64,000 nucleotides of DNA from Leptospira hartskeerlii (GCF_002811475.1 NZ_NPDL01000009.1:113416-177415); one strand, 5' to 3'. Counted from the first letter of the stretch, positions 1 to 9,944 are shown. Translations and numbers: made by a program. Notes: generated from the letters alone by a model not told the origin.

Positions 1-66
1 CGGATTCGCAGTCAAGTTTTTACAACCCTAGACCGGAATTCAAGACAATTAAGTTACGAATCCTTC

Positions 67-384
67 TTAAACAGTCTTAGGTATGGTCTCTTCGCTGGGA
101 CTTCCGCTGATAATCCTGTATCTCAGGAATGTGTTACAAGTAGCTTCTTCAGAATAACGAACCAGATCATAATCCGGACGAGGAGAACGAAAAAAAGAAG
201 AATGTGCCAGACGTTCTGTCACTTCTTTGCGGATATGAGCTCTTGCTTCGTTCCTTCTAATATAAACCGAAGGAACTACTATATCGTTCTTATAGGATAA
301 AATATTATTTCTGTAGATGGCAACAGTTAGGCGGATCCGGTAGGATTTATTTTCCGTCAGGTCTTTTGGTTCCAGAAATTCCAT
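67..384 (-). CDS. Hypothetical protein, 105 aa
   Basis: A complete minus-strand reading frame with an ATG start. I do not recognise the family. The protein is soluble-looking: no signal peptide, no hydrophobic segment, many charged residues, and a basic middle part (RRNEARAHIRKEV). It lies 140 bases after the stop of the large lipoprotein gene on the same strand, so it could be the distal gene of that unit or have its own promoter. The antisense frame is also open from base 1 to the stop at 298-300, which weakens the call slightly, but the minus-strand protein has the more natural composition. No function is assigned. Confidence 0.55.
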   Translation of the reverse strand: MEFLEPKDLTENKSYRIRLTVAIYRNNILSYKNDIVVPSVYIRRNEARAHIRKEVTERLAHSSFFRSPRPDYDLVRYSEEATCNTFLRYRIISGSPSEETIPKTV

Positions 385-524
385 GCCTAGGCCCTTTGTT
401 TCGAAAATCTTACCAGACTTTCTATAACCAAAGTATCGGATTTTACACCCCCCGATCTCAAATTCGGGCCTTAGAATTTTTTTACTTTTGGAAAATTAAA
501 ATCCTACCGATGAGTTGGCTCACA

Positions 525-2624
525 TTAAGGTAACATAATTTTGTGCAGACTCAAAGGGGTCGCGAGGAAAGAAGAATCTCCAGTATCTGAAACATAAAAC
601 GCTGACGGCGAGATCTGATTCGTAGGAATAGAAGTCTGATTCAGCTCAGTGAAGTTGCTATCTCTCTTGAATATCTTGTATCCGCTGTTAGAAGTTCCTT
701 CTAAGGTGTATAAATTCCCGGACTTATCAGTTGTGATCTGTTGGAAAGGAGTCGTAGCGGATTGGACCAAATTATTCCATTCTAAAGTTTTGGAATTAAA
801 TTTAGAGATAGAAGTATGAAGATCACCGCTTTCTCCTAAAGCGGTGATCATATGATAAAAAATCCCCGCATAGTCTGTTTCTAATTCATCTGTACTCAAA
901 ATGAAAGATTCTCTATAAGTCTGATCTACAAAATTACCTTCCCCTCCCCCATTAACAGAAGAGAAATTCAAATACGTAAAAGTGTCCTCTTCTCCAAAAT
1001 CCACAAAGTCACTGAATACTTTTCCATCGGTCACAGCGATATTCGTAAAAGGAACAAATGAATTTGCAGGTAGATTTCGAGTAGTCACTCCAGTAAAATC
1101 TGTTTTGACCTTTACCAAAACTTTTGTGTCCGAATCATTTCTGCCGGAAATGTATAAGAAGTCCCCATCAATCTCCATATCCGCACCCTGAATTGCAGAT
1201 CCTTGGAAAGAAGGTAAAATAAAACTGGAAAGATGAGCTCCATTTGAATTCAGTTTAGTGATCTGTTTTGTTGCATGAAGGATGTAAAAATTCTTCTTGT
1301 CATCTCGAACGATTCTCAAAGGAGAAATTCCGACTAAACTAGGAGAACAATTCGAAAAAATTGGGGCAGCGCAGGAAAGAATAGAAGATCTTTCCGTATC
1401 CACGGCAAAAACATTTCCATTACGATTATCTGTTGCAATACTCTGTATCGTAGAAAATCCAGCAGGGTTGATCCTCATAGTCACTGAGCCACCCGACATT
1501 CCACTATGGAATCGGACTAAATGAGGTCCGAAATCCGAAGCAGAATTCTGTTGGATGGCAACAAGGATCTGAACGCCGCTCATAGTCATATCAATGATCT
1601 GACCAACAGTAATCTCTTTGGACGCAAGTTGAACAGGAGTATCTCCACTTATATCGTATTGATACAAATTAAAAGAAGAATTGTCCGCCACTAACAAGCT
1701 ATTATCGGAAGGATGAATAAAGATCGCATTAGGTTGTCTGAATGTTCCTGGAAGGTCCCAAGTTTTAAGCAAATCCCCCGCAGAAGAATATTTGAAAATA
1801 CGATCTGTCCCGGTATTAAAATTTGCTTCGCTGATATACAAGTTTCCGGAAGTATCCAAGGCCAAATCTTTAGGAGAAGAATCCCCAGGAAGATCGATCA
1901 AACTTGTTTGGGTACAATCAGAATTCAGTTCGAATATTTTCATTCCCACCAAGGCAAATATACGGTTAGAAACATCCACAACCATTGCCTTAGGAGAGAT
2001 GCCGGTCCAAACACCAATCATATCTCCGTTCACATTCAGTAAATATACGTTTGTACCGCTTGCAACAAGCACTGAGTTTCCAAAGGAAGAAATCGAAATC
2101 GCTGTTCCAGGAAAACCATTCTTGAACCTTGAATATAGAGAAGTCCCTCCTCCAAGAGAATTCAATTTTGTAGAACAAGATGAATTGAATCCAACAGTCC
2201 CAGTATCAAAAATACTAACAGGGGAAATTTTACCTTCCAGATCTACAACTTGGATCGCATACTGAAACAAACTTTGGGAATTTGAAACAGGATCCGAATA
2301 AACAGGGTCGGTCACTGAGCCAATCTGCTGGAAAGTAGATTCAAATACCGATTTTTTTAAGACCCTGTATTCCTGGGCGGGAACGGGATCCCAACGAACT
2401 TCTACCTTATCACTGAATGCAGCATCGGAAGCAATTACCCATGTAGGAGCTCCAGCCTCTCCTGGAGGAGGATTTTCTCCGGGAGTTGAAGAACCGCTAT
2501 AAATCGTCGCAAGAAGTGCGGACACAGGATCAAAACCTCCGCCCTCGGAAGAACATCCTATAAAAAAAGAAAAATTAAAGATCAATATAAGAAAAAATAA
2601 CTTCTTCATAAATTCCCAAAACAT
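525..2624 (-). CDS. Large lipoprotein: Fn3-like domain plus NHL-type beta-propeller
   Basis: Predicted outer-surface or periplasmic lipoprotein of 699 aa. The N-terminus has a charged start, a Phe/Leu-rich core and a lipobox ending FFIGC, with lipidated Cys near residue 24, then a Ser/Gly-rich linker. Residues about 58-140 look like a fibronectin type III domain (EVRWDPVPAQEYRVL). Most of the remainder consists of repeated units of the type 'LALDTSGNLYISEAN' and 'AIFIHPSDNSLLVAD', the pattern of NHL or SMP-30 beta-propellers. Met6 (at 2609) is a likelier start than Met1, because MKKLFF gives a classic signal peptide. The gene sits 33 bases downstream of another lipoprotein gene, so the two are probably co-transcribed. 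Ligand unknown. Confidence 0.8.
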   Translation of the reverse strand: MFWEFMKKLFFLILIFNFSFFIGCSSEGGGFDPVSALLATIYSGSSTPGENPPPGEAGAPTWVIASDAAFSDKVEVRWDPVPAQEYRVLKKSVFESTFQQIGSVTDPVYSDPVSNSQSLFQYAIQVVDLEGKISPVSIFDTGTVGFNSSCSTKLNSLGGGTSLYSRFKNGFPGTAISISSFGNSVLVASGTNVYLLNVNGDMIGVWTGISPKAMVVDVSNRIFALVGMKIFELNSDCTQTSLIDLPGDSSPKDLALDTSGNLYISEANFNTGTDRIFKYSSAGDLLKTWDLPGTFRQPNAIFIHPSDNSLLVADNSSFNLYQYDISGDTPVQLASKEITVGQIIDMTMSGVQILVAIQQNSASDFGPHLVRFHSGMSGGSVTMRINPAGFSTIQSIATDNRNGNVFAVDTERSSILSCAAPIFSNCSPSLVGISPLRIVRDDKKNFYILHATKQITKLNSNGAHLSSFILPSFQGSAIQGADMEIDGDFLYISGRNDSDTKVLVKVKTDFTGVTTRNLPANSFVPFTNIAVTDGKVFSDFVDFGEEDTFTYLNFSSVNGGGEGNFVDQTYRESFILSTDELETDYAGIFYHMITALGESGDLHTSISKFNSKTLEWNNLVQSATTPFQQITTDKSGNLYTLEGTSNSGYKIFKRDSNFTELNQTSIPTNQISPSAFYVSDTGDSSFLATPLSLHKIMLP

Positions 2625-2657
2625 TATAATTTAATAATTTTCACTTATGTTTCAAGA

Positions 2658-3548
2658 TCACGGAATGATCACTTTCCCTCTTATAAACTCGTCGTCAAAG
2701 GGGCCATCCACATACGAATAAGAAGACATTTCCACGCACATGTAATCGAAGGTAGTATGATTCAAACTGCTGGTTACTTCATACGTTCCCACTGGGATCG
2801 GATCAAATATTTCGAAATAACTGAAAGGAATTGCAGGTATGGAAAAAGAAATCGGCTGGGAAACAGAGATATCAACATAAAGATATGCTAATGTATCAAT
2901 TGATATCGTCTTCTGTGCCTTAAATTCTACATTATCTCCACTCAATGTTGCAGTAGCACAAACAGTTCCACAATTCCCTACAGTGGAAGGAAGACTAGCC
3001 GCCCCAGTGCAAAAATGAGTTTGGCCTACTTGCTTTACTTTTGAAGAGATCCCGAATTCGTTTCGAGCGATAATGAGTATTTTTAATTTCCTATCCGAAG
3101 GTCCGATCAAGGCAGGAGGACTTGCTCCGGCCTGCGCAAGTTGCCCCGCTTTAACAGTCCAATGAGAGAAAGAATTCACCACAGTGTTATCAGGCATTAA
3201 TTTCATACTCTGGCCTCCGATAAATGCGGAGACCGAGGTATTGTCATGAACTGGTAAATTATAATTAATAGCTTGGATAGAAAATAGACCGTTAAAGTTA
3301 GTTCCACTAGAAATATCAAAACTTGTAATTGTAGAATCTTGCAAATCAGGAGCGTTTTCAGGCTGGCCCGGAGGAGCAGGATCTCCAGGAGGAACTGGAA
3401 CAGGAGCAGCAACTCCGTCTAAAACTGCTTTTGCGGCAGCGGTTAGTTCTGCAATACTCTTTGCATCCTCGGAACAATATAGAACGCAAAAGATCCCGAG
3501 CACCGGTAAGATCTTTATAAAACGTTGCTTTTTATTTAAAAATTTCAT
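2658..3548 (-). CDS. Putative lipoprotein with proline-rich linker
   Basis: A 296-aa exported protein. The N-terminus (MKFLNKKQRFIKI, then a hydrophobic core) ends in VLYC, a spirochaetal lipobox with Cys25 as probable lipid anchor. An Ala-rich helix and a Pro/Gly-rich spacer (residues about 45-66) lead to a beta-rich domain with 'SFDISSGTNFNGLFSIQAINY'; four Cys in the middle (about residues 180-196) could form disulphides. It is first in a probable two-gene operon with the beta-propeller lipoprotein. I do not recognise the domain. Lipoprotein nature is fairly certain; function is unknown. Confidence 0.75.
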   Translation of the reverse strand: MKFLNKKQRFIKILPVLGIFCVLYCSEDAKSIAELTAAAKAVLDGVAAPVPVPPGDPAPPGQPENAPDLQDSTITSFDISSGTNFNGLFSIQAINYNLPVHDNTSVSAFIGGQSMKLMPDNTVVNSFSHWTVKAGQLAQAGASPPALIGPSDRKLKILIIARNEFGISSKVKQVGQTHFCTGAASLPSTVGNCGTVCATATLSGDNVEFKAQKTISIDTLAYLYVDISVSQPISFSIPAIPFSYFEIFDPIPVGTYEVTSSLNHTTFDYMCVEMSSYSYVDGPFDDEFIRGKVIIP

Positions 3549-3899
3549 CTAGATTCCAATATAACGTTTTTCCCAATTAGCTCATCCCTGGTGTATTTTT
3601 CCGAGTTATTTAAGAAAATCTCAAAGTCGCTCGGAATAAACGACACAAATCGAGGAACAAACGTCTGTTATACGGATTGATCAGATGTTTTGATCTCAAA
3701 ACAACGGACAAACCGCAACGTTATGTGTGTATATAGGTTCCCCGGCCGGTTAACACCATAACAAATCGCGATGATCTTATTTTTAGATTTTTTAAGTCTT
3801 TCAGAAAAAAAGTGAGTAAAAGCTCATTATTATTATAACGTTCACTACAGATCTTAAACTGACCAAACCATGTTCAAAAATTGGAATATAGACCGACGT
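3549..3899. other. Intergenic region, nothing recognisable
   Basis: About 350 bases between two minus-strand genes. It has no credible reading frame, no strong hairpin with a T-run and no repeat shared with the rest of the window. It should contain the promoter of the lipoprotein operon on its left, but I cannot pick convincing -35/-10 boxes. Confidence 0.5.
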
Positions 3900-4526
3900 T
3901 TAAGAAAGACTTTCGGAGAAAGTGTACATTCTTCTTTTTTTAGCCCAGGGAAGTCCCGGAAGTAAAAGAAGAATATAGGAGATCGGAAGAGATTCAAAGA
4001 TAATCTCTCCATGAAGACTGCTCATCTCCGTAATCCCTAAAAATTTAGAGATCATTATAAAGGAGATAAACAAAGAAGAAGAAAGTACAAATGCCAATCC
4101 GATCGCAATCAGATGGCGGACCAAAATATTCTTCCAAACAAGTTTTGTTTCCCTTAACATATGGAATTTAAAACTTACTTGTACGGTTCGTATAGAAAGA
4201 AGAAGTAACATTAACGCTAGAAATATATTATTTCCACCGCCAGCAGCGATCCCAAACCAAGTCAATGTTGTTCCGAGAAGAATGATTATAGAATAGATAC
4301 AAAGAAGAATAACGGAGACCCTACTTCTGGAAAATCGGATCACGACCCCGAAAATAAAAAGAAGAAGAACATCCATATAGAAGTTCCTAAAAGATCCCAA
4401 AAGGAAAGTAAAAAGAATACTCTGCAGAAATCCGATCAAAACCAAAATATAAGAAGAGGAATTCAGAAAAAACTCTGCCTCTTCCGGGGATTCTATCTTA
4501 GAAAAAAAACGTTTCAGTAGATTCAT
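3900..4526 (-). CDS. Integral membrane protein, hypothetical
   Basis: A membrane protein with five or six hydrophobic segments (e.g. SYILVLIGFLQSILFTFLL, VSVILLCIYSIIILLGTTL, HLIAIGLAFVLSSSLFISF, ISYILLLLPGLPW) and short basic loops (RSRVSV, KKRRMY) consistent with inside-positive topology. The ATG at 4526 (MNLLKRFFSK), preceded by TTGGAAC, looks better than an upstream in-frame TTG at 4577. The gene is divergent from ispG. No family is recognised; it could be a small permease or a sensor membrane domain, but no catalytic motif is seen. Confidence 0.6.
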   Translation of the reverse strand: MNLLKRFFSKIESPEEAEFFLNSSSYILVLIGFLQSILFTFLLGSFRNFYMDVLLLFIFGVVIRFSRSRVSVILLCIYSIIILLGTTLTWFGIAAGGGNNIFLALMLLLLSIRTVQVSFKFHMLRETKLVWKNILVRHLIAIGLAFVLSSSLFISFIMISKFLGITEMSSLHGEIIFESLPISYILLLLPGLPWAKKRRMYTFSESLS

Positions 4527-4717
4527 ATCGGGTTCCAACAATCCTGATGATTTCGCTTTTCCAGTCAATTTATTCAATTTGCCCGCCCTTTTGACCGCTA
4601 CTTCTCGAGGTAGGATCTACTACAAATCCCCAAAAACTCCGCAGATTCGGGCTTATTCGGGAAAAATCCTAAATGACAAGCGGTTCGTCCCCTTCTTAAT
4701 GGAACTAGAGAGCACTC

Positions 4718-6724
4718 ATGAACTTCCGATACAATTATTCTCCATTCTCTTACCAACGCCGCAGAACTAGAGAGGTAAAAGTAGGAGATGTTGGGATCGG
4801 TGGAAATAATCCGATCCGCATCCAATCCATGATCACTGCGGACACTAGAGACACTGAAAACTCCGTTAGACAAATCCTGGAATTAGAAGCAGCAGGTTGC
4901 GAGATCGTTCGATTGACTGTACCTTCTCAACCGGATGCGGATAATTTGCCGAATATCCGCAAAGAACTCAAACGATTAGGAAGTAAAGTTCCACTAGTAG
5001 CTGATATCCATTTTACTCCAAGTGTCGCAATGAAATCTGTAGAATGGGTGGAGAAGGTCCGTATAAATCCTGGCAACTTCGCAGATAAGAAAAAATTCGC
5101 AGTCAGAGATTATTCAGAACTTGAATACAAAGAAGAATTAGAAAGGATCTCGGAAGTATTCAGTCCATTAGTACTTCGTTGTAAAGAGTTGGGAGTCTCT
5201 ATGAGAATAGGGACAAATCACGGTTCCTTGTCAGATCGTATTATGAATAAATATGGAGACACACCGCAGGGAATGGTGGAGTCGGCGATAGAATTCATTC
5301 GGATCGCAGAAAGTCTTTCTTATAAAGATATCATAGTAAGTATGAAGGCTTCCAATCCACAAGTGATGGTTCAAGCTTATCGATTATTATGTAGCCGCTT
5401 CATGGAATTGCAGATGGATTATCCATTGCACTTAGGAGTGACTGAAGCCGGAGATGGAAAAGACGGAAGGATCAAATCCGCGATCGGTATCGGTTCCTTA
5501 TTAGAAGATGGCCTCGGAGACACGATCAGAGTTTCCTTAACGGAAGATCCGATCCACGAAGTTCCAGTCGCGAGATTACTCGCGGACAAATACAATCGAC
5601 TTAGATTTCCGGAAACCCAAAGCAGCGGATATTCCGAATTCAGAAACCCTTACTCTTACCAAAGATTTTATAGCAAACCGACCCATATAGGAAGTCTTTC
5701 ACTCGGAGAGAACCATGCGGTTCGGATCGAATCCATTCTACCTTTCGAATCAGAAAGTGGATTTTCGCAAGAGCTCGCCTCACTTAAAAATTACGCTAGA
5801 TCCAGGTCCTTAGAACTGGAAATGGTTTCAGTGCCTCTACCAACAGACGAATTCCTGAGAGAAGAATGTATTTCAGCAAGCAAGTCTTCCTCCGTGCCAA
5901 TGGGAGTTATCGTAGAACAAAACGAACTACTACTCGAAGATCTATTAGAGGATCTGATCCCCTTTTCTAAGGTAACAATAGATCCATTCCATCATTTCCA
6001 AAATAGGGATTCTTTATTAGAATTTTTGCATAAAAGAGAAGGAAAAGGGATCACTGAACTAAACGTCCAAGCATATCAAATCGAAAGTCTAAAAGGACTA
6101 CCCGAAGAATTTAAGAATGCAGGAATAGAATCCATAACATTCTCCATTCAAACTTTCCATATATTGCACGATTATAGAAAATTAGCGCGAATACTCAGCG
6201 ATTTTGATTATCCAATCTTCCTGAGTGCAGAATATCCGGATATGGAAACTGCATTATACGAATCTTCTATAGGGATCGGAGGAATGTTGACTGATGGGAT
6301 CGGGGACATGCTTCGGATCAAAGTAATTGATAGCGAACCGGAAGCAGTTTTGCAACTCGGGTTTGATATCCTACAAGCTACAAGATTAAGACTTACAAAA
6401 ACGGAATATATTTCCTGTCCTTCTTGTGGAAGAACATTATTCGATCTTCAAACCACAACCGCACGAATCAAAGAAAAAACAGGCCACTTAAAAGGAGTCA
6501 AGATAGCAGTCATGGGCTGCATAGTGAACGGCCCCGGGGAAATGGCGGATGCTGATTTCGGTTACGTAGGCGCAGGCCCAGGCAAAGTGCATTTATATCG
6601 CGGGAAGGAAATCGTACTTAAAAACGTTCCTTCCGAAGAAGCGGACGAAAGACTCGTCCAGCTAATCAAAGACTCGGGAATGTGGATGGAAAGAGAATCA
6701 GTAGCCAGCGAAACCGGCCACTGA
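4718..6724 (+). CDS. ispG: 4-hydroxy-3-methylbut-2-en-1-yl diphosphate synthase, long form
   Basis: IspG (GcpE) reduces MEcPP to HMBPP, the penultimate step of the non-mevalonate isoprenoid pathway, in the cytoplasm with a [4Fe-4S] cluster. The N-terminal TIM-barrel part is clear ([64 protein letters not shown]). The C-terminal reductase part has the cluster ligands Cys567 and Cys570 (CPSCGRT) and Cys601 in GCIVNGPGE, with Glu608. At 668 aa it is far longer than the usual 360-400 aa: a central extra domain (about residues 300-550) makes it the long type known from plants, Chlamydiae and some spirochaetes. The start has AGAGAG a few bases upstream. Confidence 0.97.
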   Translation: MNFRYNYSPFSYQRRRTREVKVGDVGIGGNNPIRIQSMITADTRDTENSVRQILELEAAGCEIVRLTVPSQPDADNLPNIRKELKRLGSKVPLVADIHFTPSVAMKSVEWVEKVRINPGNFADKKKFAVRDYSELEYKEELERISEVFSPLVLRCKELGVSMRIGTNHGSLSDRIMNKYGDTPQGMVESAIEFIRIAESLSYKDIIVSMKASNPQVMVQAYRLLCSRFMELQMDYPLHLGVTEAGDGKDGRIKSAIGIGSLLEDGLGDTIRVSLTEDPIHEVPVARLLADKYNRLRFPETQSSGYSEFRNPYSYQRFYSKPTHIGSLSLGENHAVRIESILPFESESGFSQELASLKNYARSRSLELEMVSVPLPTDEFLREECISASKSSSVPMGVIVEQNELLLEDLLEDLIPFSKVTIDPFHHFQNRDSLLEFLHKREGKGITELNVQAYQIESLKGLPEEFKNAGIESITFSIQTFHILHDYRKLARILSDFDYPIFLSAEYPDMETALYESSIGIGGMLTDGIGDMLRIKVIDSEPEAVLQLGFDILQATRLRLTKTEYISCPSCGRTLFDLQTTTARIKEKTGHLKGVKIAVMGCIVNGPGEMADADFGYVGAGPGKVHLYRGKEIVLKNVPSEEADERLVQLIKDSGMWMERESVASETGH

Positions 6725-6745
6725 TCCTCGTCCAGTTTCGCTTAT

Positions 6746-8542
6746 TTAAAGCTCGTTCGCCTCTACGATAATAAAATTCGGAGAAACCTGTCTCAACTTC
6801 TTAGCGGAATATTTGCCCTTGTCTTGGAACGCTTTCTGTTTCCAAACCTGAGTGGAAAATTCCGTTTTAGAATTTTTGATCTTATCGTAAAAATGATCTG
6901 CTATCTTTTGTTTACCCAAAACCGACTGAGTCCTAGCCAGCCACAATGCACTTTGCTGCTTTCTGAAAGAAGAAGTCTCCAAACTTTCCGCTTGTTCCAA
7001 TAAGAACGCAGCCTTGTTCAGATTTCCTTTTTCCAGATATAAAATTGCTTCTAAGAAAAGGATAGAAGGATCCTTGCCTGTAAATTCCTCATTTGCCTTC
7101 TGCAATTCCTGAAGGATATCGTCTATCCCGCCCATTTCCGGATCGTCATTGATGAGCATTGCTTTTTTATAATGTTTGATCGCGGAACCCGCCTTAGGAT
7201 TTTTAGAGGAGGAAACTTTCTTCCTTTTTCCTTTTTTAATATCGGAAAGATCCAAAAGTTTATAACCTGGTTCTCCCCAAGCCATAGGGATCTCCATATA
7301 TGGACCGCTACTAGTTGGGGCAGTGCCCACAGAGACAAAAATTTTACGGGCCTCCGCACTCATTACCACGGACTTAACAGAAGTGATCTGACGAATAGTA
7401 GAGCCCATAGTTCTAACTTCTCCGCTGGAGCAATCGACCGTATCATCCAAAAGATTTTGAAGATCAACAACATTGGTTCCCTTTCTCTTTTTTTGAGCAG
7501 AAAGAAGTTGCTCTGCCCGATCAAAACGACTGATGCAATGATGATAGAAAACAGGAGCGGCCATAATCTCCCCTTCCTGCAGTTTTTCACTTTGATAATG
7601 GTTCGTATTAACAATATGATCTTTTCCTAATTTAGGATAAACTACATCTACATTTCCGTAATTGGTCTCGATAATCGCGGCCTTCGGTCCCTTCTCCTTA
7701 TGATTTGTGACGATCAAACCCCAAGTAGAATTGATCTTATTTTTTTTAGCAATACTTACGGCTTCTTCAATAGATCTGGCTTCGGAAATGATCTTATGAC
7801 CGAAATCGATCACGCCTAAACCGTTAAAACCTATCTTTTTATGAAAACGAGTGTGGAACGCAATCGTCAGACCTGCTTCGTTAAACGCAGTGATCCCCGG
7901 AACATCCGCGCCTCTGCATGCAATATAACCATAACGTAAACCTTTTTCTGGAGTGCAAAAAACTACGATCGGACGTTTGTCCCAAACTTCCACGCCAGGA
8001 AAATCAAAATTGCGAGCATGATACAATTTACCGTCCTGGCTTTGTTCTCCCCAAACGGCAACGCTAGTACAAGCAGGGATCATTTGAGGACTTCTACCAG
8101 GGCTCATATGCGCCAATTCAGGAAGAAGTTGGATCATCCCTAAAAATCCGACAGAGTTCTGAAAAGAATCCATGGTAAAAAGTTCCTTTTCCAACTTCGC
8201 AGAACGACCAGCACTCGTCAGAGCCGCAATCGTCCTCGCAGAAAACTCGGAAGGTCTATGCTTCATCATCCTTCTAGACATCCAATTCACCAAAAGAGAA
8301 GTCACTCCCTTCGCTAAAAAATTTCGATTGCTACGAGGTAAACTTCCCAACAAAAGATTGCGGGCCATAACAGGATAAAAATCGAAGATCGGCTCAAACT
8401 GCCCGATCGTATTCATGATCTCTCCGAATTGCCTTCCCATCTCTTCCTGGGAACCCTTGAGTTGTAATACTGCTAGTGGATACGTTTCCGAATTCATGGA
8501 GACATCATACCAGATATCTGCCCACGCATCGACCGCCTCCAT
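6746..8542 (-). CDS. C45-like Ntn-hydrolase (acyltransferase/amidase type) with helical C-terminal repeats
   Basis: Predicted N-terminal-nucleophile hydrolase related to the C45 (acyl-CoA:6-APA acyltransferase) and choloylglycine hydrolase families, which cleave or transfer amide-linked acyl groups. The signature is IPACTSVAVW with nucleophile Cys158, followed by DGKLYHARNFDFPG (Arg177, Asn178, Asp180). The nucleophile would be exposed by autocatalytic removal of the first 157 residues. GADVPGITAFNEAGLTIAFHTR and EARSIEEAVSIAKK are typical of the core. Residues about 440-598 are a helical TPR-like extension (AILYLEKGNLNKAAFLLEQAE) not usual in this family. The start may be Met16 (8497). No signal peptide is seen. 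It converges on ispG. Substrate unknown. Confidence 0.8.
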   Translation of the reverse strand: MEAVDAWADIWYDVSMNSETYPLAVLQLKGSQEEMGRQFGEIMNTIGQFEPIFDFYPVMARNLLLGSLPRSNRNFLAKGVTSLLVNWMSRRMMKHRPSEFSARTIAALTSAGRSAKLEKELFTMDSFQNSVGFLGMIQLLPELAHMSPGRSPQMIPACTSVAVWGEQSQDGKLYHARNFDFPGVEVWDKRPIVVFCTPEKGLRYGYIACRGADVPGITAFNEAGLTIAFHTRFHKKIGFNGLGVIDFGHKIISEARSIEEAVSIAKKNKINSTWGLIVTNHKEKGPKAAIIETNYGNVDVVYPKLGKDHIVNTNHYQSEKLQEGEIMAAPVFYHHCISRFDRAEQLLSAQKKRKGTNVVDLQNLLDDTVDCSSGEVRTMGSTIRQITSVKSVVMSAEARKIFVSVGTAPTSSGPYMEIPMAWGEPGYKLLDLSDIKKGKRKKVSSSKNPKAGSAIKHYKKAMLINDDPEMGGIDDILQELQKANEEFTGKDPSILFLEAILYLEKGNLNKAAFLLEQAESLETSSFRKQQSALWLARTQSVLGKQKIADHFYDKIKNSKTEFSTQVWKQKAFQDKGKYSAKKLRQVSPNFIIVEANEL

Positions 8543-8578
8543 AGGTTCGGATAGCCGAACTTATCGGATCGGACATTC

Positions 8579-8594
8579 CGTAGGACCTCCTACA
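8579..8594. repeat. Copy of 16-bp palindromic intergenic element
   Basis: GTAGGACCTCCTAC is an inverted repeat with 6-bp arms and a CC centre. It matches the form TGTNGGANNTCCNACA seen at 8721, 31161 and 33347. It lies just upstream of the minus-strand hydrolase gene. Confidence 0.5.
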
Positions 8595-8615
8595 CGCGAT
8601 TCGATTGCAGTTACT

Positions 8616-8635
8616 CCCCACCCTCTTGGGTGGGG
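8616..8635. repeat. Perfect GC-rich hairpin
   Basis: CCCCACCC, loop TCTT, GGGTGGGG: an 8-bp perfect stem in the divergent intergenic region between the hydrolase and the AraC regulator. There is no T-run on either side, so it is not an ordinary intrinsic terminator. Confidence 0.55.
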
Positions 8636-8720
8636 GCCGGTCGGTGGTTTACGCGTTCAGGCGATCTTCGCTCTATCAGAAAATTCCTTCCTTTTCAAGG
8701 ATCTTTTTTTGAGGTAATAT

Positions 8721-8736
8721 TGTTGGAGGTCCTACA
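8721..8736. repeat. Copy of 16-bp palindromic intergenic element
   Basis: TGTTGGAGGTCCTACA fits TGTNGGANNTCCNACA exactly. It lies 128 bases from the copy at 8594, with the GC-rich hairpin between them. Confidence 0.55.
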
Positions 8737-8841
8737 AATTCCGAAGGTGGGGAAAGTGTTGGTTTTCCGAGTTCTTTCAAATCTATTTGGCAGAAAACAG
8801 GACAGGAAATGAAATAGCATCCGACTTAAGAAAGTCAACCT

Positions 8842-9942
8842 ATGGAATACCTACATATATTTTTCCTAAAATTTTTGCAGTTCGGGGCTGGAGCTGCATT
8901 CATATATGCCTATCTGGAAATCATACGCCCAGGTTCCGGAAATCGGATTTTGGCGCTCATAATGACCTTAACCGGAACCATTCTACTCAGATATTCTTGG
9001 TATCTGCAGGATGATTTATTAGAATTTCCTTATCTATTTATATTCTTACATACCAGTGTGATCTCAGTCGGACCACTCATCTACACGTACATCCGCTCCT
9101 TCTTAGAAACCGAAGAAGAAAGTCCGAAAGAAAAATTCCTACGCTACGGATTACATTTTTCTCCTGTATTGTTGTTCGCCGTTTTCGAATGTATCTTCTT
9201 TTCCCAAGACAGCTCGGAATTAAAAAGCCAGGTGATACGAGGAGCTAAAGAATTTAGACTCGATTGGGCACATTTGGGAAGTTTTATCGCAAGCATCCAA
9301 GTTTCAGTATATTCCTTATTCTGTCTCTATCTCTATCACAAAGTAAGCATAAGATACGAAATGTACGAATTAAAGTTGGTATGGTTTGTATTACTTCTGC
9401 CAGTATTTGCAAATGGCCTTATAGGAACTGCCTACTTCTTAAAGAACAAATATTTGTTCGATCTAGGAGCTTCACTTATCTGCATTATGGTTCTCCTACT
9501 ATTCTTGGTTAGAGAAAGACATCCGGGGTTTTTCAGCGAGATCACACAAGTTATCCAAAGTGCAAAATACCAGAACACCCCTCTTATATCAAAAGAAGTA
9601 GAAATAGCTAATTCCAAACTGAAAGAACTTTTAGAGATCAAAAACTTATACAGAGACAGCGAATTAAGACTGGTGGATCTAGCCGCAGAGCTTGGACTAA
9701 ATCTACACCAAACTTCCAGATATTTAAATGAAGTTCACAAAATGAATTTTTACGAGCTCATCAATCGATATAGAGTGCAAGAAGCCTGCAAACGATTGAT
9801 AGAAGAATCCGAAAATTCGGTATTAGATATCGGATTCGAAGTCGGCTTTAATTCTAAATCTACCTTCCATTCCCAATTCGTAAAATTTATGGGAATGTCG
9901 CCTGCATTGTATAGAAAGCAGAAAATTAAGAAAAAGGAATAA
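8842..9942 (+). CDS. AraC-family regulator with membrane-embedded N-terminus
   Basis: Transcriptional regulator, 366 aa. Residues 1 to about 230 hold about seven hydrophobic segments (FLKFLQFGAGAAFIYAYL, ILALIMTLTGTILLRY, FIFLHTSVISVGPLIYTYI, FSPVLLFAVFECIFF, SLFCLYLYH, LVWFVLLLPVFANGLIG, LGASLICIMVLLLFLV), so it is anchored in the inner membrane and probably senses a membrane signal. Residues about 260-362 are the AraC DNA-binding domain: first helix-turn-helix DLAAELGLNLHQTSRYLNEV, then the signature SVLDIGFEVGFNSKSTFHSQFVKFMGMSPALYR. It stands alone, convergent with a small minus-strand operon, so no target is implied by context. Confidence 0.9.
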   Translation: MEYLHIFFLKFLQFGAGAAFIYAYLEIIRPGSGNRILALIMTLTGTILLRYSWYLQDDLLEFPYLFIFLHTSVISVGPLIYTYIRSFLETEEESPKEKFLRYGLHFSPVLLFAVFECIFFSQDSSELKSQVIRGAKEFRLDWAHLGSFIASIQVSVYSLFCLYLYHKVSIRYEMYELKLVWFVLLLPVFANGLIGTAYFLKNKYLFDLGASLICIMVLLLFLVRERHPGFFSEITQVIQSAKYQNTPLISKEVEIANSKLKELLEIKNLYRDSELRLVDLAAELGLNLHQTSRYLNEVHKMNFYELINRYRVQEACKRLIEESENSVLDIGFEVGFNSKSTFHSQFVKFMGMSPALYRKQKIKKKE

Positions 9943-9944
9943 AC

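Noticed and set aside
1..300. Plus-strand frame open from the window edge to a stop at 298-300
   Set aside because: It is antisense to the 105-aa gene, its composition is poor (Arg/Lys/Cys/Phe-rich end) and it has no recognised motif. It could include the tail of a gene left of the window, but this cannot be decided.
1713..2265. Two plus-strand frames antisense to the beta-propeller lipoprotein
   Set aside because: Overlapping each other and antisense to a well supported gene; low-complexity, no ribosome site.
4579..4873. Plus and minus frames across the ispG promoter and 5' end
   Set aside because: Short, with no start signals or family pattern; overlap the strongly supported ispG start.
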